Positions 52,606 through 62,826 of a stretch of 64,000 bases of DNA are shown one piece after another. Each line of letters starts with the position of its first letter. Position 1 is the first letter of the stretch. The notes below the pieces were generated by a model that was not told the origin of the DNA, searched no databases, and saw only the letters and a program-made list of their open reading frames with translations. The stretch comes from Natrialba chahannaoensis JCM 10990 (GTDB taxonomy: Archaea; Halobacteriota; Halobacteria; Halobacteriales; Natrialbaceae). Where the stretch lies: the NCBI RefSeq assembly GCF_000337135.1, contig NZ_AOIN01000099.1, positions 46,500 to 110,499 of the forward strand, in the 5' to 3' direction. Made by a program: the position numbers and the translations under genes.

Positions 52606-52804
52606 ATGGACGGTCGTGACGAGAACGATGCTACTGCGAGCAGTGACGGCAGTAGCGATGACACCAACGATTCGAACGATGGCGAGACCGCCAGTATCGG
52701 CGCGTGCATTCCAAGAACTTACCACGTTTTCTCACTACGGTAATCAGGTCGTGTCATGAGAAAGAATCACACAGTTATGTACACACATGTGGTAGCATTT
52801 GACA

Positions 52805-55477
52805 ATGAAGACCGCTTCTTCACATGTTGACAAGCGGTTCCTCGAGGAGATAGCAACGGCGAGCAGCGACGGTCTCATCGGGTTCGACGCGGAGGGAGAC
52901 ATCGTCTTCGCGAACCGGGCCGCAGAGGAGTGGCTCGGCTACCCGGATGGCGCGCTCCTCGACCGGTCGATTGACGAATTCGTGGCAGGTGAACACGCGG
53001 TGACACTGGACCGACTCACACAACGTGCACGACAAGCGGACGAGGCAACTGCGTCGTGTGTGCTCCTCGACCGACGCGGCCGCGAGAACCCCGTCTCGTT
53101 GACACTACGATTGGCAACGGATGATGACCAGCGGCGGTTTATCGCGGTCGTACACAAGCAACCGACGGCGGGCGACGAGCAGGTAGAACACGAACAACTG
53201 CTCCGCCAGCGCTCTGCAGCAATCGAGGCTGCAAACGATGGAATGGCCATCACGGACGAAGATGGCATCTTCGTCTACTCGAACGACGCTCACGCCTCAC
53301 TGTTCGGCTACGATGATGCGCCCACAATCGTCGGTCGCTCCTGGAAACAACTGTTCACCGACGCCGATGTCGAGCGGTTCGAAGCCGAGGTCTTACCGAC
53401 CGTCGCCGAACACGGCTCCTGGCGGGGTGATGCGACCGGTTATCGGAAGGATGGCTCGACGTTCCCCATCGAACTCGCGCTCTCTTCGCTTGGTGACGGC
53501 ATCGTCTGCGTCGTCCGCGATGCGACCGAGCAGATCGCACGCCAGCGCCAACTCGAGTCCCTCACCGACGGTCTCCGCGAGTTGCTCACCGCGGACGACC
53601 CCGAATCGGTTGGCCGACTCACGCTCGAGGCCGTCGAAACAGTCCTCGAGTTCGAGATAGCGTGTGTCCGCCTGTTCAATCCCGACACGAACCGACTCGA
53701 TTGCACCGTGCTCACGGATGCAGCAGCGTCGCTGCTCGAGACGCGAGCCGCCTACGATCTCGAGGCGACGCTCGCTGGACAGGCCTTCCGAGAAGGGGCG
53801 ACGGTCAGCAACCGACTATCGAGCACGGAGACGACAGAGACAGAGGAGGCCGGCTTCGGAAACGACGACGTGGAGGAGTATTCGAGCCTCCACGTTCCGA
53901 TCGGTACCGATGGTGTGTTGACCATCCTGGCGGAGACGGCCGAAGAACTCGACGACCGGGCCGTCCAACTCGCCGAGATGCTCGCGGTCAACGCGAGAAC
54001 GGCGATCGGTCGTGCTGAACGCATTCGACTCCTCGAAGCCCACGAACAGGAACTGTGTGCACAACGCGATCAACTCGAGACGCACAACCAGATCAACACG
54101 CTCATTCAGGAAATCGGCCGCCGGCTCATCGAGGCGTCGACCCGCGAGGAACTCGAGGAGACGATCTGTGAGCAACTGGTTGCCTCGGAGCTGTATCACA
54201 GTGCCTGGATCGGCGAGATCGAGACGAGCACGGATCGGCTCACGACACAGGTTGGGTATGGCATTACGGACAGCGACTTGGAGGCGATCAACGAGATGTC
54301 GATCGGGAGTATCGGCCACGGAACCGTCGAACGGATGCTCGAGAGTGGGTCGGTCGAGGTCGTCCGGTCCTACGAATTGAGGGGGAAGGGAATGGAGAGA
54401 AGGGTGATAGTAGCAGATAGTGGTGCGGGCACAGGGGTAGCATCCGAATCGGAATCGGAATCGGAATCGGTACCAGAACCGGACCCGAACCCGAATCCAG
54501 ACCCGAACACGAACCCGAACCAAACCCCAGATACCGCGGCCAACATACTCTCGACGGCAGCGATCCCGCTCACGTACGGCGACCGACTGCTTGGCGTCCT
54601 GGTTGTCAACGGAACCGGCGATAGCATCTTCGGAGAGGAGACCGTCACCGGCTTCGAATCGCTCGGCCGGGTCACCGGTTTCGCGATCAATGCGATCCGG
54701 AACCGACTGTTGCTGCTTGCCGATTCGGTGATCGAACTCGAGTTCCGTATCACCGATCCAACGCTGTTCTCGCTCGCAGTGGCGACTGAACTCGACTGTG
54801 AGTGTTGGTTCGAGCGGTCAGTTCCAGTTGAAGGCGGAAAGATTCTCACGTACTATACGATAACGGGAAGCGACCCAGCATCCGTGCTGGAAGTGGCGTC
54901 GGGAGCTCCGCAGGTGTCGGATGCACGTGTGATTACTGAGCGCACGAGTGACAGGACCGGAAGTTCGAACGAGGATAGAAGTTCGGCAGTAACCGAGAAC
55001 GAAAACGGGACCGGAACCGAACCGACCCAGCAACTCGTCCTCCAGACAGCCTCCACGAACTCCCTCGCACACGTTGCCCTCGAAAGTGGCACAACTGTTC
55101 GCGATGTCGTTGCGTCTGCTAACGAGGCCCGTGTCGTCATCGAGGCACCACAGACGGCAGACGTTCGAGCGATCGTGTCTCTGTTCGACGCCGAGTTCGA
55201 CGGCGTGGAACTGACGGCAAAACGCGAACGCGACCGCTCGGTCGAGACGGTAGCCGAATTCCGTCAGGCCGTCGACACGGCACTGACCGAGAAACAGCGG
55301 GCTGCACTCGAGTCGGCGTACGCAGCGGGCTACTACGACTGGCCGCGCGCGATTACGGCGGAAGAGCTCGCGGCGTCGATGGGAATTTCGTCGTCGACGC
55401 TCCACCAGCACCTGCGGAAGGGGATCTGGAGCGTGCTGTGGGCGTTTCTCGATGGTGACGATACCCACGAGAACTGA
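52805..55477 (+). CDS. Bat-type multisensor regulator: PAS-PAS-GAF-GAF-BAT-HTH_10
   Basis: 890 aa soluble one-component regulator. Domains: PAS 1 (about 8-115, SDGLIGFDAEGDIVFANRAAEEWLGY), PAS 2 (about 135-245, NDGMAITDEDGIFVYSNDAHASLFGY), GAF 1 (about 265-410), a coiled linker, and GAF 2 (about 435-620). GAF 2 is broken by an inserted low-complexity SESE/PNPD run (about 545-575). The bacterio-opsin-activator region is at about 640-815, and the C-terminal HTH_10 at about 830-885 (ITAEELAASMGISSSTLHQHLRKG). It has no kinase or receiver. ATG 52805 is preferred over the TTG at 52799. It is a paralogue of the regulator at 60145. Confidence 0.88.
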   Translation: MKTASSHVDKRFLEEIATASSDGLIGFDAEGDIVFANRAAEEWLGYPDGALLDRSIDEFVAGEHAVTLDRLTQRARQADEATASCVLLDRRGRENPVSLTLRLATDDDQRRFIAVVHKQPTAGDEQVEHEQLLRQRSAAIEAANDGMAITDEDGIFVYSNDAHASLFGYDDAPTIVGRSWKQLFTDADVERFEAEVLPTVAEHGSWRGDATGYRKDGSTFPIELALSSLGDGIVCVVRDATEQIARQRQLESLTDGLRELLTADDPESVGRLTLEAVETVLEFEIACVRLFNPDTNRLDCTVLTDAAASLLETRAAYDLEATLAGQAFREGATVSNRLSSTETTETEEAGFGNDDVEEYSSLHVPIGTDGVLTILAETAEELDDRAVQLAEMLAVNARTAIGRAERIRLLEAHEQELCAQRDQLETHNQINTLIQEIGRRLIEASTREELEETICEQLVASELYHSAWIGEIETSTDRLTTQVGYGITDSDLEAINEMSIGSIGHGTVERMLESGSVEVVRSYELRGKGMERRVIVADSGAGTGVASESESESESVPEPDPNPNPDPNTNPNQTPDTAANILSTAAIPLTYGDRLLGVLVVNGTGDSIFGEETVTGFESLGRVTGFAINAIRNRLLLLADSVIELEFRITDPTLFSLAVATELDCECWFERSVPVEGGKILTYYTITGSDPASVLEVASGAPQVSDARVITERTSDRTGSSNEDRSSAVTENENGTGTEPTQQLVLQTASTNSLAHVALESGTTVRDVVASANEARVVIEAPQTADVRAIVSLFDAEFDGVELTAKRERDRSVETVAEFRQAVDTALTEKQRAALESAYAAGYYDWPRAITAEELAASMGISSSTLHQHLRKGIWSVLWAFLDGDDTHEN

Positions 55478-56371
55478 GCAGCGAGCCGACGTGGCTGGGT
55501 CCCCGAGTGTGGAGTACGTCGGCGGTCGACGGTTGAGCAGTGGCGGCTTTTGTGCACGTAGGACCGGGCGAGTTGTCGGAGACGGAGAAGCGGGTTGGAG
55601 AGCGACGGAGGGTCGAAGAGATGGGGTGAGAGACGCAGAGAAACAGAAAGACAGAAAGACAGAAACAGAAAGGGAACTCGTCGGACAGCTCTCCCGACCA
55701 CGAAACCATGCCAGCAGAGGACCGTCCCAGCGACGCACGCACCGCCGCCGAACCGCCGTCGGTTCCGTCGACGATTGTCGCGGATATCGACCACACCGGC
55801 TGTGTCACAATTTACGACGAGCGGACAGAGCGAGCGTGGATTCGATCGACAGTGTCGATTTCGCTCCCACGGGCCGTCTGAGAGTATCCTGGTCAGTGTC
55901 TCATGGCCAGTGTGCCGTCGTTGGTGTCTCATGGCCAATGCGCCGCCGTTGGGATGTCATATGGCCGTGTCGTTGTCATCTCGTGGTGGTGTCGTGGCCA
56001 ACGGGATAGGCGGTCCGAAGCGAACCCATGAGAACGGAGGTGAACCACGGCGAACCAGGACGCAGTCGGGGACGGAACCGCCCGTTTTCCACGCCGGATG
56101 GGTGCCACCTTTCTCTATCGACACCACTGCTTCGACCGGGGTTTAGGTACGCCGTCCCCGTTTTTGTTTCCGTTGACGACACGAACAGACTCGCGGCGAA
56201 GCGACCAGAATCGTGTCCAGCCGATAGCCAGCGGAGACCACCCATGCAACACAGATACCGGACACGACTCACCGACGCGCGGACGCAGAATCGACACTGG
56301 AACGGCACCCCCCTCTGCATCAACGGGCACAGGAACGCAGCGGAGCCGAGACCGGCCCGCTGGCACAGTCT
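55478..56371. repeat. Long repetitive spacer between Bat-type regulator 1 and small protein 1
   Basis: 894 bp with no supported gene. It contains an AAACAGAAAGACAG microsatellite (55636-55673). It also has four degenerate units of about 24-30 bp (55891-55920, 55921-55948, 55949-55972, 55973-55999) sharing TGTCTCATGGCCA. Several frames stay open because of GC content only. Confidence 0.65.
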
Positions 56372-56542
56372 ATGACGACACACATCAAACTCCACGGCTC
56401 GAAGGCCGAACGGTTCGAACAGGTCAAAGCCGAACTGAGCGATCGAATGGGATACGAACTGAGCAATCCGGAAGTGCTCGGCCTCCTGATGGCCGGTATC
56501 GATCTGGAGACACTCCCGACAGAGCGCCAACCGAAGCGATAA
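56372..56542 (+). CDS. Small ribbon-helix-helix-like protein 1
   Basis: 56 aa: MTTHIKLHGSK, then ERFEQVKAELSDRMGYELSNPEVLGLLMAGI and a short basic tail. The order beta strand (THIKLHG), helix, turn, helix is that of ribbon-helix-helix DNA-binding proteins. It shares about 25 identical positions over 41 with the protein at 63450. Both lie downstream of a Bat-type regulator, so a regulatory partnership is inferred. No family name can be given with confidence. Confidence 0.75.
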   Translation: MTTHIKLHGSKAERFEQVKAELSDRMGYELSNPEVLGLLMAGIDLETLPTERQPKR

Positions 56543-56571
56543 CCCACAGTACCCAATAGCTGCGCGCCCCC

Positions 56572-59208
56572 TCACTCACCCGCGAGTTCGACTGTCTCAG
56601 TCTCCTCGCTCGTCTGTTCGAAGTAGTCCGTCGCCCGAATCAGCACCTCGTACGTCCCGCCCTCTCCCGCATCATCGGCCCTGAGCGAATCCGTTCCAGA
56701 TGCCTCCTCGTTCCGTGCCATCGAACTCGTCTCGTCCACAAGCGAGCCGCCGCGGCGCAACTCGAGTACGACGCCGTCGAGTTCGCCGCCCTCGTCGGAG
56801 ACGGCCCAGTCGACAACGGCTTCGGGGGTGCCGAGGAAGTCATCCGTCGTGATGTCGAACTGGTCGATGCTCGGCGGGGGTGAGCGTTCGTCGAGGGAGA
56901 GCTGTTCGGTCGCGTCGGTCGTGTTGCCATCGGTGTCAGTGACGGTGATCGTGACGGTGTATGATTCGCCAGCGCCCTCAAGTCGGTCGCTGTGTCTGAG
57001 CGTGTGGATGCCGCTTTCCTCGCTCTGGTCCTCGAGTTCGGTGACGACGTGATGGAGGATGTCGTTGCCGTCGTCATCACTCTCCGTCGCGTACCGAAGC
57101 TCCGTCTCGACGAGTTCGAGTTCGCCGTTCGACACGCTCACACCCCAGTTGACCGCACAGCGGACGAACTGGCTGTTGCTGTCGTCTGTGAGTTCGAAGC
57201 GGTCGACCGACGGGAGTCCGGGTTCGGGATCTGTTTCGGCTGTGACGATGCCGCCGGTGGTTTCGTCGGCGTTGCTTTCATCGGTGCCGCCGTCGCCATC
57301 ACCGTCACCATCGCCAGCAACAACGACCGCTTCAACCTCGTACATCGTCTCCGGTTCGAGTCCCGAAATGGACTCCTCGTAGGTGCCGATCGACTCGAGT
57401 ACCTGCCCGTCAGTCGTGTCCCAGCTCTCTTCGCCTTCCGGGCGAACGCGGAACGATGCTGTAACGGGGGTGGCGTCGGCGTCAGTGGTGGCGTCACCGA
57501 TACCATCCAGTGAACCGGTCGCCTGCAGTGTTCGGTGGTCGTCCGCCTCGACGGCGGTGGTTTCGACGGCGAGTTCGTCGCGTCCGGTTTCGAAGGTGAC
57601 GATGCTCGCGGTTGTCTCGTCGTTGCTGTCAGTTCCGCTGTCTCCGCCGTCTCCGTCCTGACTCTCGCTCGCTCCACCGTCGGGGAGCATGACGGCCCGA
57701 ACGTCGTACGCCGTTTCGGGCTGTAACTCATCGAGCGCGGCGCTGAACGAGTCGCCCAGCTCGACCGACTCAGGCTCCGTTCTGGTCCACTCGTCGTCTG
57801 TCTGTCGCCACTCGAAGCAACACTCCGCTGACTCCACATCGGCGTTCGATCGAAGCTCGCCGGTGAGCGTGGCGGTGCTGGCCCGAACGTCCGTGACCTC
57901 TCCAGTCGTCACCGGGTCGACCGACTCGAGTGCCTCGAAGGCGTTGAGGAGGCCGAACCCCTGTTCGTCAGCGTCCACACCGAGATCTTCGGCGCTCTCG
58001 CGGAGGATAGCACGAACGCCGCCCGGCTCGTCGATGTTCTCGGGATCGTCAGCGTGGGAAAGCCCCTGTCCTATCAGTTGGGCTGCAATTGCGGCGACGT
58101 GAGGTGTCGACATGGAGGTCCCCTCCAGATAGACGTACTCGTCCCCTGGCTTGGTCGAGAGGACGGCCTCTCCCGGGGCGACGAGTTCGATGGTGTCGCC
58201 GCGGGCCGACCAGTCTGGCACCTCGTCGTGGTCGTTCGTCGCACCGACGGCGATGCACTCGTCGTAGGCGGCTGGGTAATCGACCCCGCCAGCCGCGCCC
58301 GCGTTGCCCGCCGCCGCGACGATCAACACGCCACGATCGTAGGCGTAGCGCAGGGCGTCCTCGAGTACTCGTGCTTCGTCGCTCCCACCGAGACTCAGGT
58401 TGATGACGTCGACGTCGTTGTCGGCACACCACTCGATGGCGGCGGCGATGTCCGAGTCGTAGCCCGAGCCGTCGCCGGCGAGCACCTTGAGCGCACAGAG
58501 TTTGACCTCGGGTGCGACGCCGACGACGCCGGTGTCGTTGTCCAGCGCGGCGACGGTACCGGCACAATGGGTTCCGTGACCGGTTTCGTCGTCCCAGTCG
58601 GCAGCGCAGTCGCTGCCGGCACAGTCGGCAAACGACCGTCCTTCGGAGACGTCGAGACTCTCGTGCTCGGGGTCGATGCCGGAGTCGAGAATCGCGACCG
58701 TTGCCTCTGCCTCGCCGGTGGCGTGCTCGTGGACCTCGGCGGCTCCGATTCGCTCGACACCCCATGGCGTTCGCTGTTTGTCGGCCAAGTCGACGGTCTC
58801 GTTCGGCTCACCGGTGCGCTGACGATTTGTCCCGTTGTCACTGCTTCGGACCGCCTGTACCCGCCTGTAATCCGGTTCGACGTACCTGACATCCGAGCGG
58901 GACTCGAGTTCCGCTCTCGTCTCGTCGTCGAACGCACCGGCGACGACGCTACCGTTCGAGGAGAGTCCGAGCGACCGGTAGACCGTCGAGGCGGTGCGGG
59001 CAACGCTTTCGGTTGCCGTGCCGGGCTTGAGACCGACGACGTACCGAGGCTGGTCGTCAGTCGACTCACCGTCTGCACCGGCGTCGTCACCACTCGTTTC
59101 GGTCGCCGATCCGGGAGAAACGCCGAATCCGGTGAGTATCGCGCCGGCGAGTGCGCCGAGCGAGGTGCGACGGGTGATCGGTCGGCCGGCACACACCAGC
59201 GCCAACAT
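56572..59208 (-). CDS. Tat-exported subtilisin-like serine protease (S8) with C-terminal beta domains
   Basis: 878 aa halolysin-like exoprotease. An N-terminal twin-arginine signal (RRTSLGALAGAILTGFGVSPGSA) ends near residue 36. A pro-domain (RYVVGLKPGTA to DVRYVEPDYR) is followed by the catalytic domain with Asp (VAILDSGIDPEH), His (GHGTHCAGTVAAL) and Ser (GTSMSTPHVAAI). Three Fn3-like or Ig-like beta domains follow, the first with TGEVTDVRASTATLTGELRS. It is convergent with small protein 1 (29 bp). ATG 59208 is chosen; the frame is open to 59532 without homology. Confidence 0.9.
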   Translation of the reverse strand: MLALVCAGRPITRRTSLGALAGAILTGFGVSPGSATETSGDDAGADGESTDDQPRYVVGLKPGTATESVARTASTVYRSLGLSSNGSVVAGAFDDETRAELESRSDVRYVEPDYRRVQAVRSSDNGTNRQRTGEPNETVDLADKQRTPWGVERIGAAEVHEHATGEAEATVAILDSGIDPEHESLDVSEGRSFADCAGSDCAADWDDETGHGTHCAGTVAALDNDTGVVGVAPEVKLCALKVLAGDGSGYDSDIAAAIEWCADNDVDVINLSLGGSDEARVLEDALRYAYDRGVLIVAAAGNAGAAGGVDYPAAYDECIAVGATNDHDEVPDWSARGDTIELVAPGEAVLSTKPGDEYVYLEGTSMSTPHVAAIAAQLIGQGLSHADDPENIDEPGGVRAILRESAEDLGVDADEQGFGLLNAFEALESVDPVTTGEVTDVRASTATLTGELRSNADVESAECCFEWRQTDDEWTRTEPESVELGDSFSAALDELQPETAYDVRAVMLPDGGASESQDGDGGDSGTDSNDETTASIVTFETGRDELAVETTAVEADDHRTLQATGSLDGIGDATTDADATPVTASFRVRPEGEESWDTTDGQVLESIGTYEESISGLEPETMYEVEAVVVAGDGDGDGDGGTDESNADETTGGIVTAETDPEPGLPSVDRFELTDDSNSQFVRCAVNWGVSVSNGELELVETELRYATESDDDGNDILHHVVTELEDQSEESGIHTLRHSDRLEGAGESYTVTITVTDTDGNTTDATEQLSLDERSPPPSIDQFDITTDDFLGTPEAVVDWAVSDEGGELDGVVLELRRGGSLVDETSSMARNEEASGTDSLRADDAGEGGTYEVLIRATDYFEQTSEETETVELAGE

Positions 59209-60144
59209 GACGATGAGGCGGAGTGACGATGCGATTTCGACGGGATGCCAACGGGAACGACCGAGTCGCGCCAGTCGTCCCAGCCGGGAGCGGCTGGGCC
59301 ATGGTGGCGGGAGGTCCTTCGAAACCGTCTCGAACGCCGTTGCGATCACAGTGCTGGATCGCCATGGACTCGGATTCACCGGCAGGTCACGCTGTGCGTC
59401 GGGTGGACTCGAGTGCTCATCGCGACCGTGGCCATCACACTCCGTGACGTGATGGGAGTCGGTGCCGTGAGCGTGCTGCGAGAATGGTGTCGATTCGTCG
59501 TCGGATGGGCCAGAACCTCCCTGTCCTATCATAGACTTCGTCGACTGGGGCTCACGCGGACACCGACAAAACGGCTGGCGCTATCTGAATCGTGGGTCGG
59601 AGGGACTCGAGTCGATATGAATAGTGTTCCCGATAGCGGCGTCGAATCGTCACCGGGTCGGTCGCGAACAGTCCGTTCTGATAGCTGACTAGTGTGGCTA
59701 GCGGAGAGGGTAACGAGCGGACGGGAGATGGCGGAACAGGTGGCGGGCGGAGTGCGTCGCAGGCGGACGCCAGCGAAGACACGCAGGGGCCTCGTTTCGA
59801 CACCCGGGGCAACCACGCGAGGTACATCGGTTGTGACCGGCGACGGGCATCGGCACGGCAGTTCTGCGGCTGTGAGGAGTACTAGTACGACACCGGTCGG
59901 TTCGGTTAGTCGCTCGCGAGTACCGTAACGACCGACGGCGTGGCCGTTGCCGCGCGAGCGGCGGCAAGGGATGATGCGACTCACGGACCACAACCACAAT
60001 CACGACCGACCACCGACCCACGGCTCACGACCAGGCTCACGAACTCCCATCACGGCCTACGGCCCACAACTCACACCGCTGCAACCCTCGTCGACCGGCG
60101 ACACACTCGTCCGCGTCGCCAGCACGACCGGAGCGTCACTCTCG
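59209..60144. other. Gene-free spacer upstream of the protease and Bat-type regulator 2
   Basis: 936 bp with no supported gene between divergent starts. The last 200 bp are CAC/ACC-rich low complexity (ACAACCACAATCACGACC) open in frame with the regulator. No clear TATA boxes are visible. The reading frames here are long only because stop codons are rare at this GC. Confidence 0.5.
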
Positions 60145-62826
60145 ATGAACAGCACGACACCAACGCGACGCGTCTCCGACTCACCCGAACCGATTCGCGT
60201 CCTCTTCGTCGACACCACCGAAACCACGGCCCGTGCTGCGACAGCCGTGTTCGACGCCGAGTTCGACATCCGCACGCAGATTGCGCCCTCGGACGACGAT
60301 GATATCGAGTCACGTCTCGAGTCGGTCGACTGCGTCGTAACCGAGCATGGACCGGAAGCCAACAACAAGCAGTCGGCGCTCCAAGCGATTCGAGCGACCG
60401 ACTCCGACCTCCCTGTCATCGTCTTCTCGACGGTACGGGACGAGGACAGCATCGAACGCGCGCTGTCGGCAGGGGCGACAGATTTCGTGCGGATCGACGC
60501 TGACGACGCCGGCTACTGGATGCTCGCGACGCGAATCAGCGCGCTCGTTGCTAGCGGCCGAGCAGGCAAGGCCACCGCGAGCGCGGATCACCCGCTCGAC
60601 GCCGTCCTCGTCGGCAGCAGCGTCCTCGACGAGTCGCTCACGTTCACCGCCGTCAGCGCGAGTCACGCTGCCCTCCACGGCGAACAACGGGATCGACTGC
60701 TGGGTGCCTCGTGGACTGTTCTCTTCCCCGACGACGCGACAGCGGTACTCGAGTCGATCGCTCGGCGCGCTCGGTCACGTGGGACCGCAGTCGGCGAGGT
60801 GGCCACCCTGGATGGCGAACGGACGTTTCCGGCGCTCGTCTCGCTTGCTCGCGTTCGGGAGATGTTCGTCTGTACGGTTTTCGACCAGAGCTGGCGTGAA
60901 GGTGGGAGGAGTGAGAGGAGCGAGAGGAGTGGGGAGAGCGATGAGTCCGAAGATGCAGAGAGAGAGCAGACAGGAGTGGCGACGGCCGGCAAGACTGGAA
61001 GCATCACGCTTGGATTCGAGCGTGCACTCCACGGCATCGAAACCCTCGCAAATACACGTGTCGAGCCGGACGAATCAGGGATTCAGGAGTTCTGTACGAC
61101 GATCATCGACACGGTCGAGACCGGTAGTCGACACGACAGCGGTAGATCGACGACGGCGACGACGACCGTCGCGGCAGTCTACCGCTACGACGAGGAAACC
61201 GACACGCTCCGCCGGCAGGCGACGACGCGCGCTGGGGGATTCGACCGCACCGTCTCACTCGAGGAGCGAACGCTCCCGCTCTGTCGAGCCTTCCTCGACC
61301 GAGAACCGGTTTTCGTCGCTGATCTGCAAGCGAGTCCACTCTCGACAGTCGCTGATCTGAGGCGCGCCCGTGGACTTGTATCACCGGTTGGATCGCACGG
61401 CGTGCTCGTCGTCGGCGTTCGCGAGAGCGGAGTACAAACACGATCACGGCCGGTGCCTGATGCCAGTGCCGATGGTACACCCACGCTGACGCCGCTCGAT
61501 CACGCGTTCGTCCGCCTCGTCAGCGCGACTGCGGGGACGGTACTGGATCGAGTCGACACGAAGCGCGAGCTGAACTCGTGTGCGGAGCACCTCGACGATG
61601 CAAGCGAGTCGGTCGACTCGCTCACCGAGCGGCTCGAACTCGTCTGCACCGTCGCCCGCGCGATCAGCACCGCCTGGACACGGGGCGAACTCGAAACACG
61701 CGTCTGTGAATCCGTCGCCGCGAGTGATTGCTACGCCATCGCTCGAATCGCAGCCCTCGATAGCGTCGGTGAAACGATTCGCGACCGGGCCTGGGCAGGC
61801 ACTGAGCCGACCGCACTCGAGTCCCCCGACGCGAGCGTGGACGTGCTGGTCGACGAGCGCGAGCCGATGGCGTGGACGCTCCAGTCACTCGAGCCGTGTA
61901 CGCACCGGCGGCTGCTGTCGGAGCCGGGGTCGGTCGACCAGCACTGGCGACAGACCGCCGTGAGCCAGGGCATCCGCGCGGTCACCGCCGTCCCGCTCGT
62001 CTTCCGGGAACGATCCTACGGCGGGCTGGCGGTGTACAGCGAGCGGCCGACCGCCTTCGACGCAGACGAACGACAACTCATTGTCGACCTCGGTGCGTGG
62101 GTTGCCCAGGCGAGCAACGCCATCGAAATGCGTACCGCGTTGGTTGGACGCGGCGAGGTCGAACTCGAGTTCCGTCTCCGCGGCGAGGCAATCGAATTTC
62201 TCGAGTGGGCACGAGAGACGGGCGGGTCAGTCGAGTTCGAAACGTCCGTCTCGCAACCGGACGGGTCGATCCGCGGCTTCTTCACGATCGAGAACCCCTC
62301 CGAGGAGGCGATTCTCGAGCTCGCCGCACGGTCGCCGTCAGTGTCGGATACCCGGCTTGTCACCACCCACGGCGACAGACAGCTGTTCGAGTGTACGCTC
62401 ACCGAGGAGACCCTCATCGCACGGCTACTCGAGTACGGTGTGGTCCCGCGGCGGATTTCGGCGACCGAGGAAGCGGGCCGGCTGGTGGTTTCGCTCCCGG
62501 CGCAGACGGACGTGCGGGAGTTCGTCGAGTTCGTTGGGCGGCTCTATCCCGATTCGACGCTCGTGCGGCGGCGCGAGCGAGAGGTCGACGCCAGGCCTGG
62601 GTACGGCTTCCGGGCGGAACTCGAGTCAACGTTGACCGCGCGCCAGCTCGAGGCACTCGAGACGGCGTTCGTGAGCGGCTACTTCGAAGTTCCGCGGGAA
62701 ACAAGCGGCGCGACGGTCGCCGAGATGCTTGGGATTACGCAGCCAACACTCAATACGCATCTCCGGGTTGCGGAGCGGAAGTTGTTGGAGTTGGTGTTTG
62801 CCAGGGAGGAGGATGCTGGGAGATGA
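60145..62826 (+). CDS. Bat-type regulator with pseudo-receiver: REC-PAS-GAF-GAF-BAT-HTH_10
   Basis: 893 aa, paralogue of the regulator at 52805. The N-terminus (about 16-130) is a receiver fold (IRVLFVDTTETTARAATAVFDAEF to LSAGATDFVRID). However, the phospho-acceptor position is Glu67 (DCVVTEHGPE), the acidic pair after strand 1 is reduced to one Asp, and the conserved Lys is Arg; it cannot be phosphorylated normally. PAS (about 150-255), GAF 1 (about 290-470), GAF 2 (about 530-690), BAT region (about 700-820) and HTH_10 (about 830-885, ATVAEMLGITQPTLNTHLRVAERK) follow. ATG 60145 is chosen. Confidence 0.88.
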   Translation: MNSTTPTRRVSDSPEPIRVLFVDTTETTARAATAVFDAEFDIRTQIAPSDDDDIESRLESVDCVVTEHGPEANNKQSALQAIRATDSDLPVIVFSTVRDEDSIERALSAGATDFVRIDADDAGYWMLATRISALVASGRAGKATASADHPLDAVLVGSSVLDESLTFTAVSASHAALHGEQRDRLLGASWTVLFPDDATAVLESIARRARSRGTAVGEVATLDGERTFPALVSLARVREMFVCTVFDQSWREGGRSERSERSGESDESEDAEREQTGVATAGKTGSITLGFERALHGIETLANTRVEPDESGIQEFCTTIIDTVETGSRHDSGRSTTATTTVAAVYRYDEETDTLRRQATTRAGGFDRTVSLEERTLPLCRAFLDREPVFVADLQASPLSTVADLRRARGLVSPVGSHGVLVVGVRESGVQTRSRPVPDASADGTPTLTPLDHAFVRLVSATAGTVLDRVDTKRELNSCAEHLDDASESVDSLTERLELVCTVARAISTAWTRGELETRVCESVAASDCYAIARIAALDSVGETIRDRAWAGTEPTALESPDASVDVLVDEREPMAWTLQSLEPCTHRRLLSEPGSVDQHWRQTAVSQGIRAVTAVPLVFRERSYGGLAVYSERPTAFDADERQLIVDLGAWVAQASNAIEMRTALVGRGEVELEFRLRGEAIEFLEWARETGGSVEFETSVSQPDGSIRGFFTIENPSEEAILELAARSPSVSDTRLVTTHGDRQLFECTLTEETLIARLLEYGVVPRRISATEEAGRLVVSLPAQTDVREFVEFVGRLYPDSTLVRRREREVDARPGYGFRAELESTLTARQLEALETAFVSGYFEVPRETSGATVAEMLGITQPTLNTHLRVAERKLLELVFAREEDAGR

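Noticed and set aside
52778-52783. TGTACA upstream of the Bat-type gene at 52805
   Set aside because: A single site next to an unrelated gene and without the phased partner seen at trpC; expected by chance.
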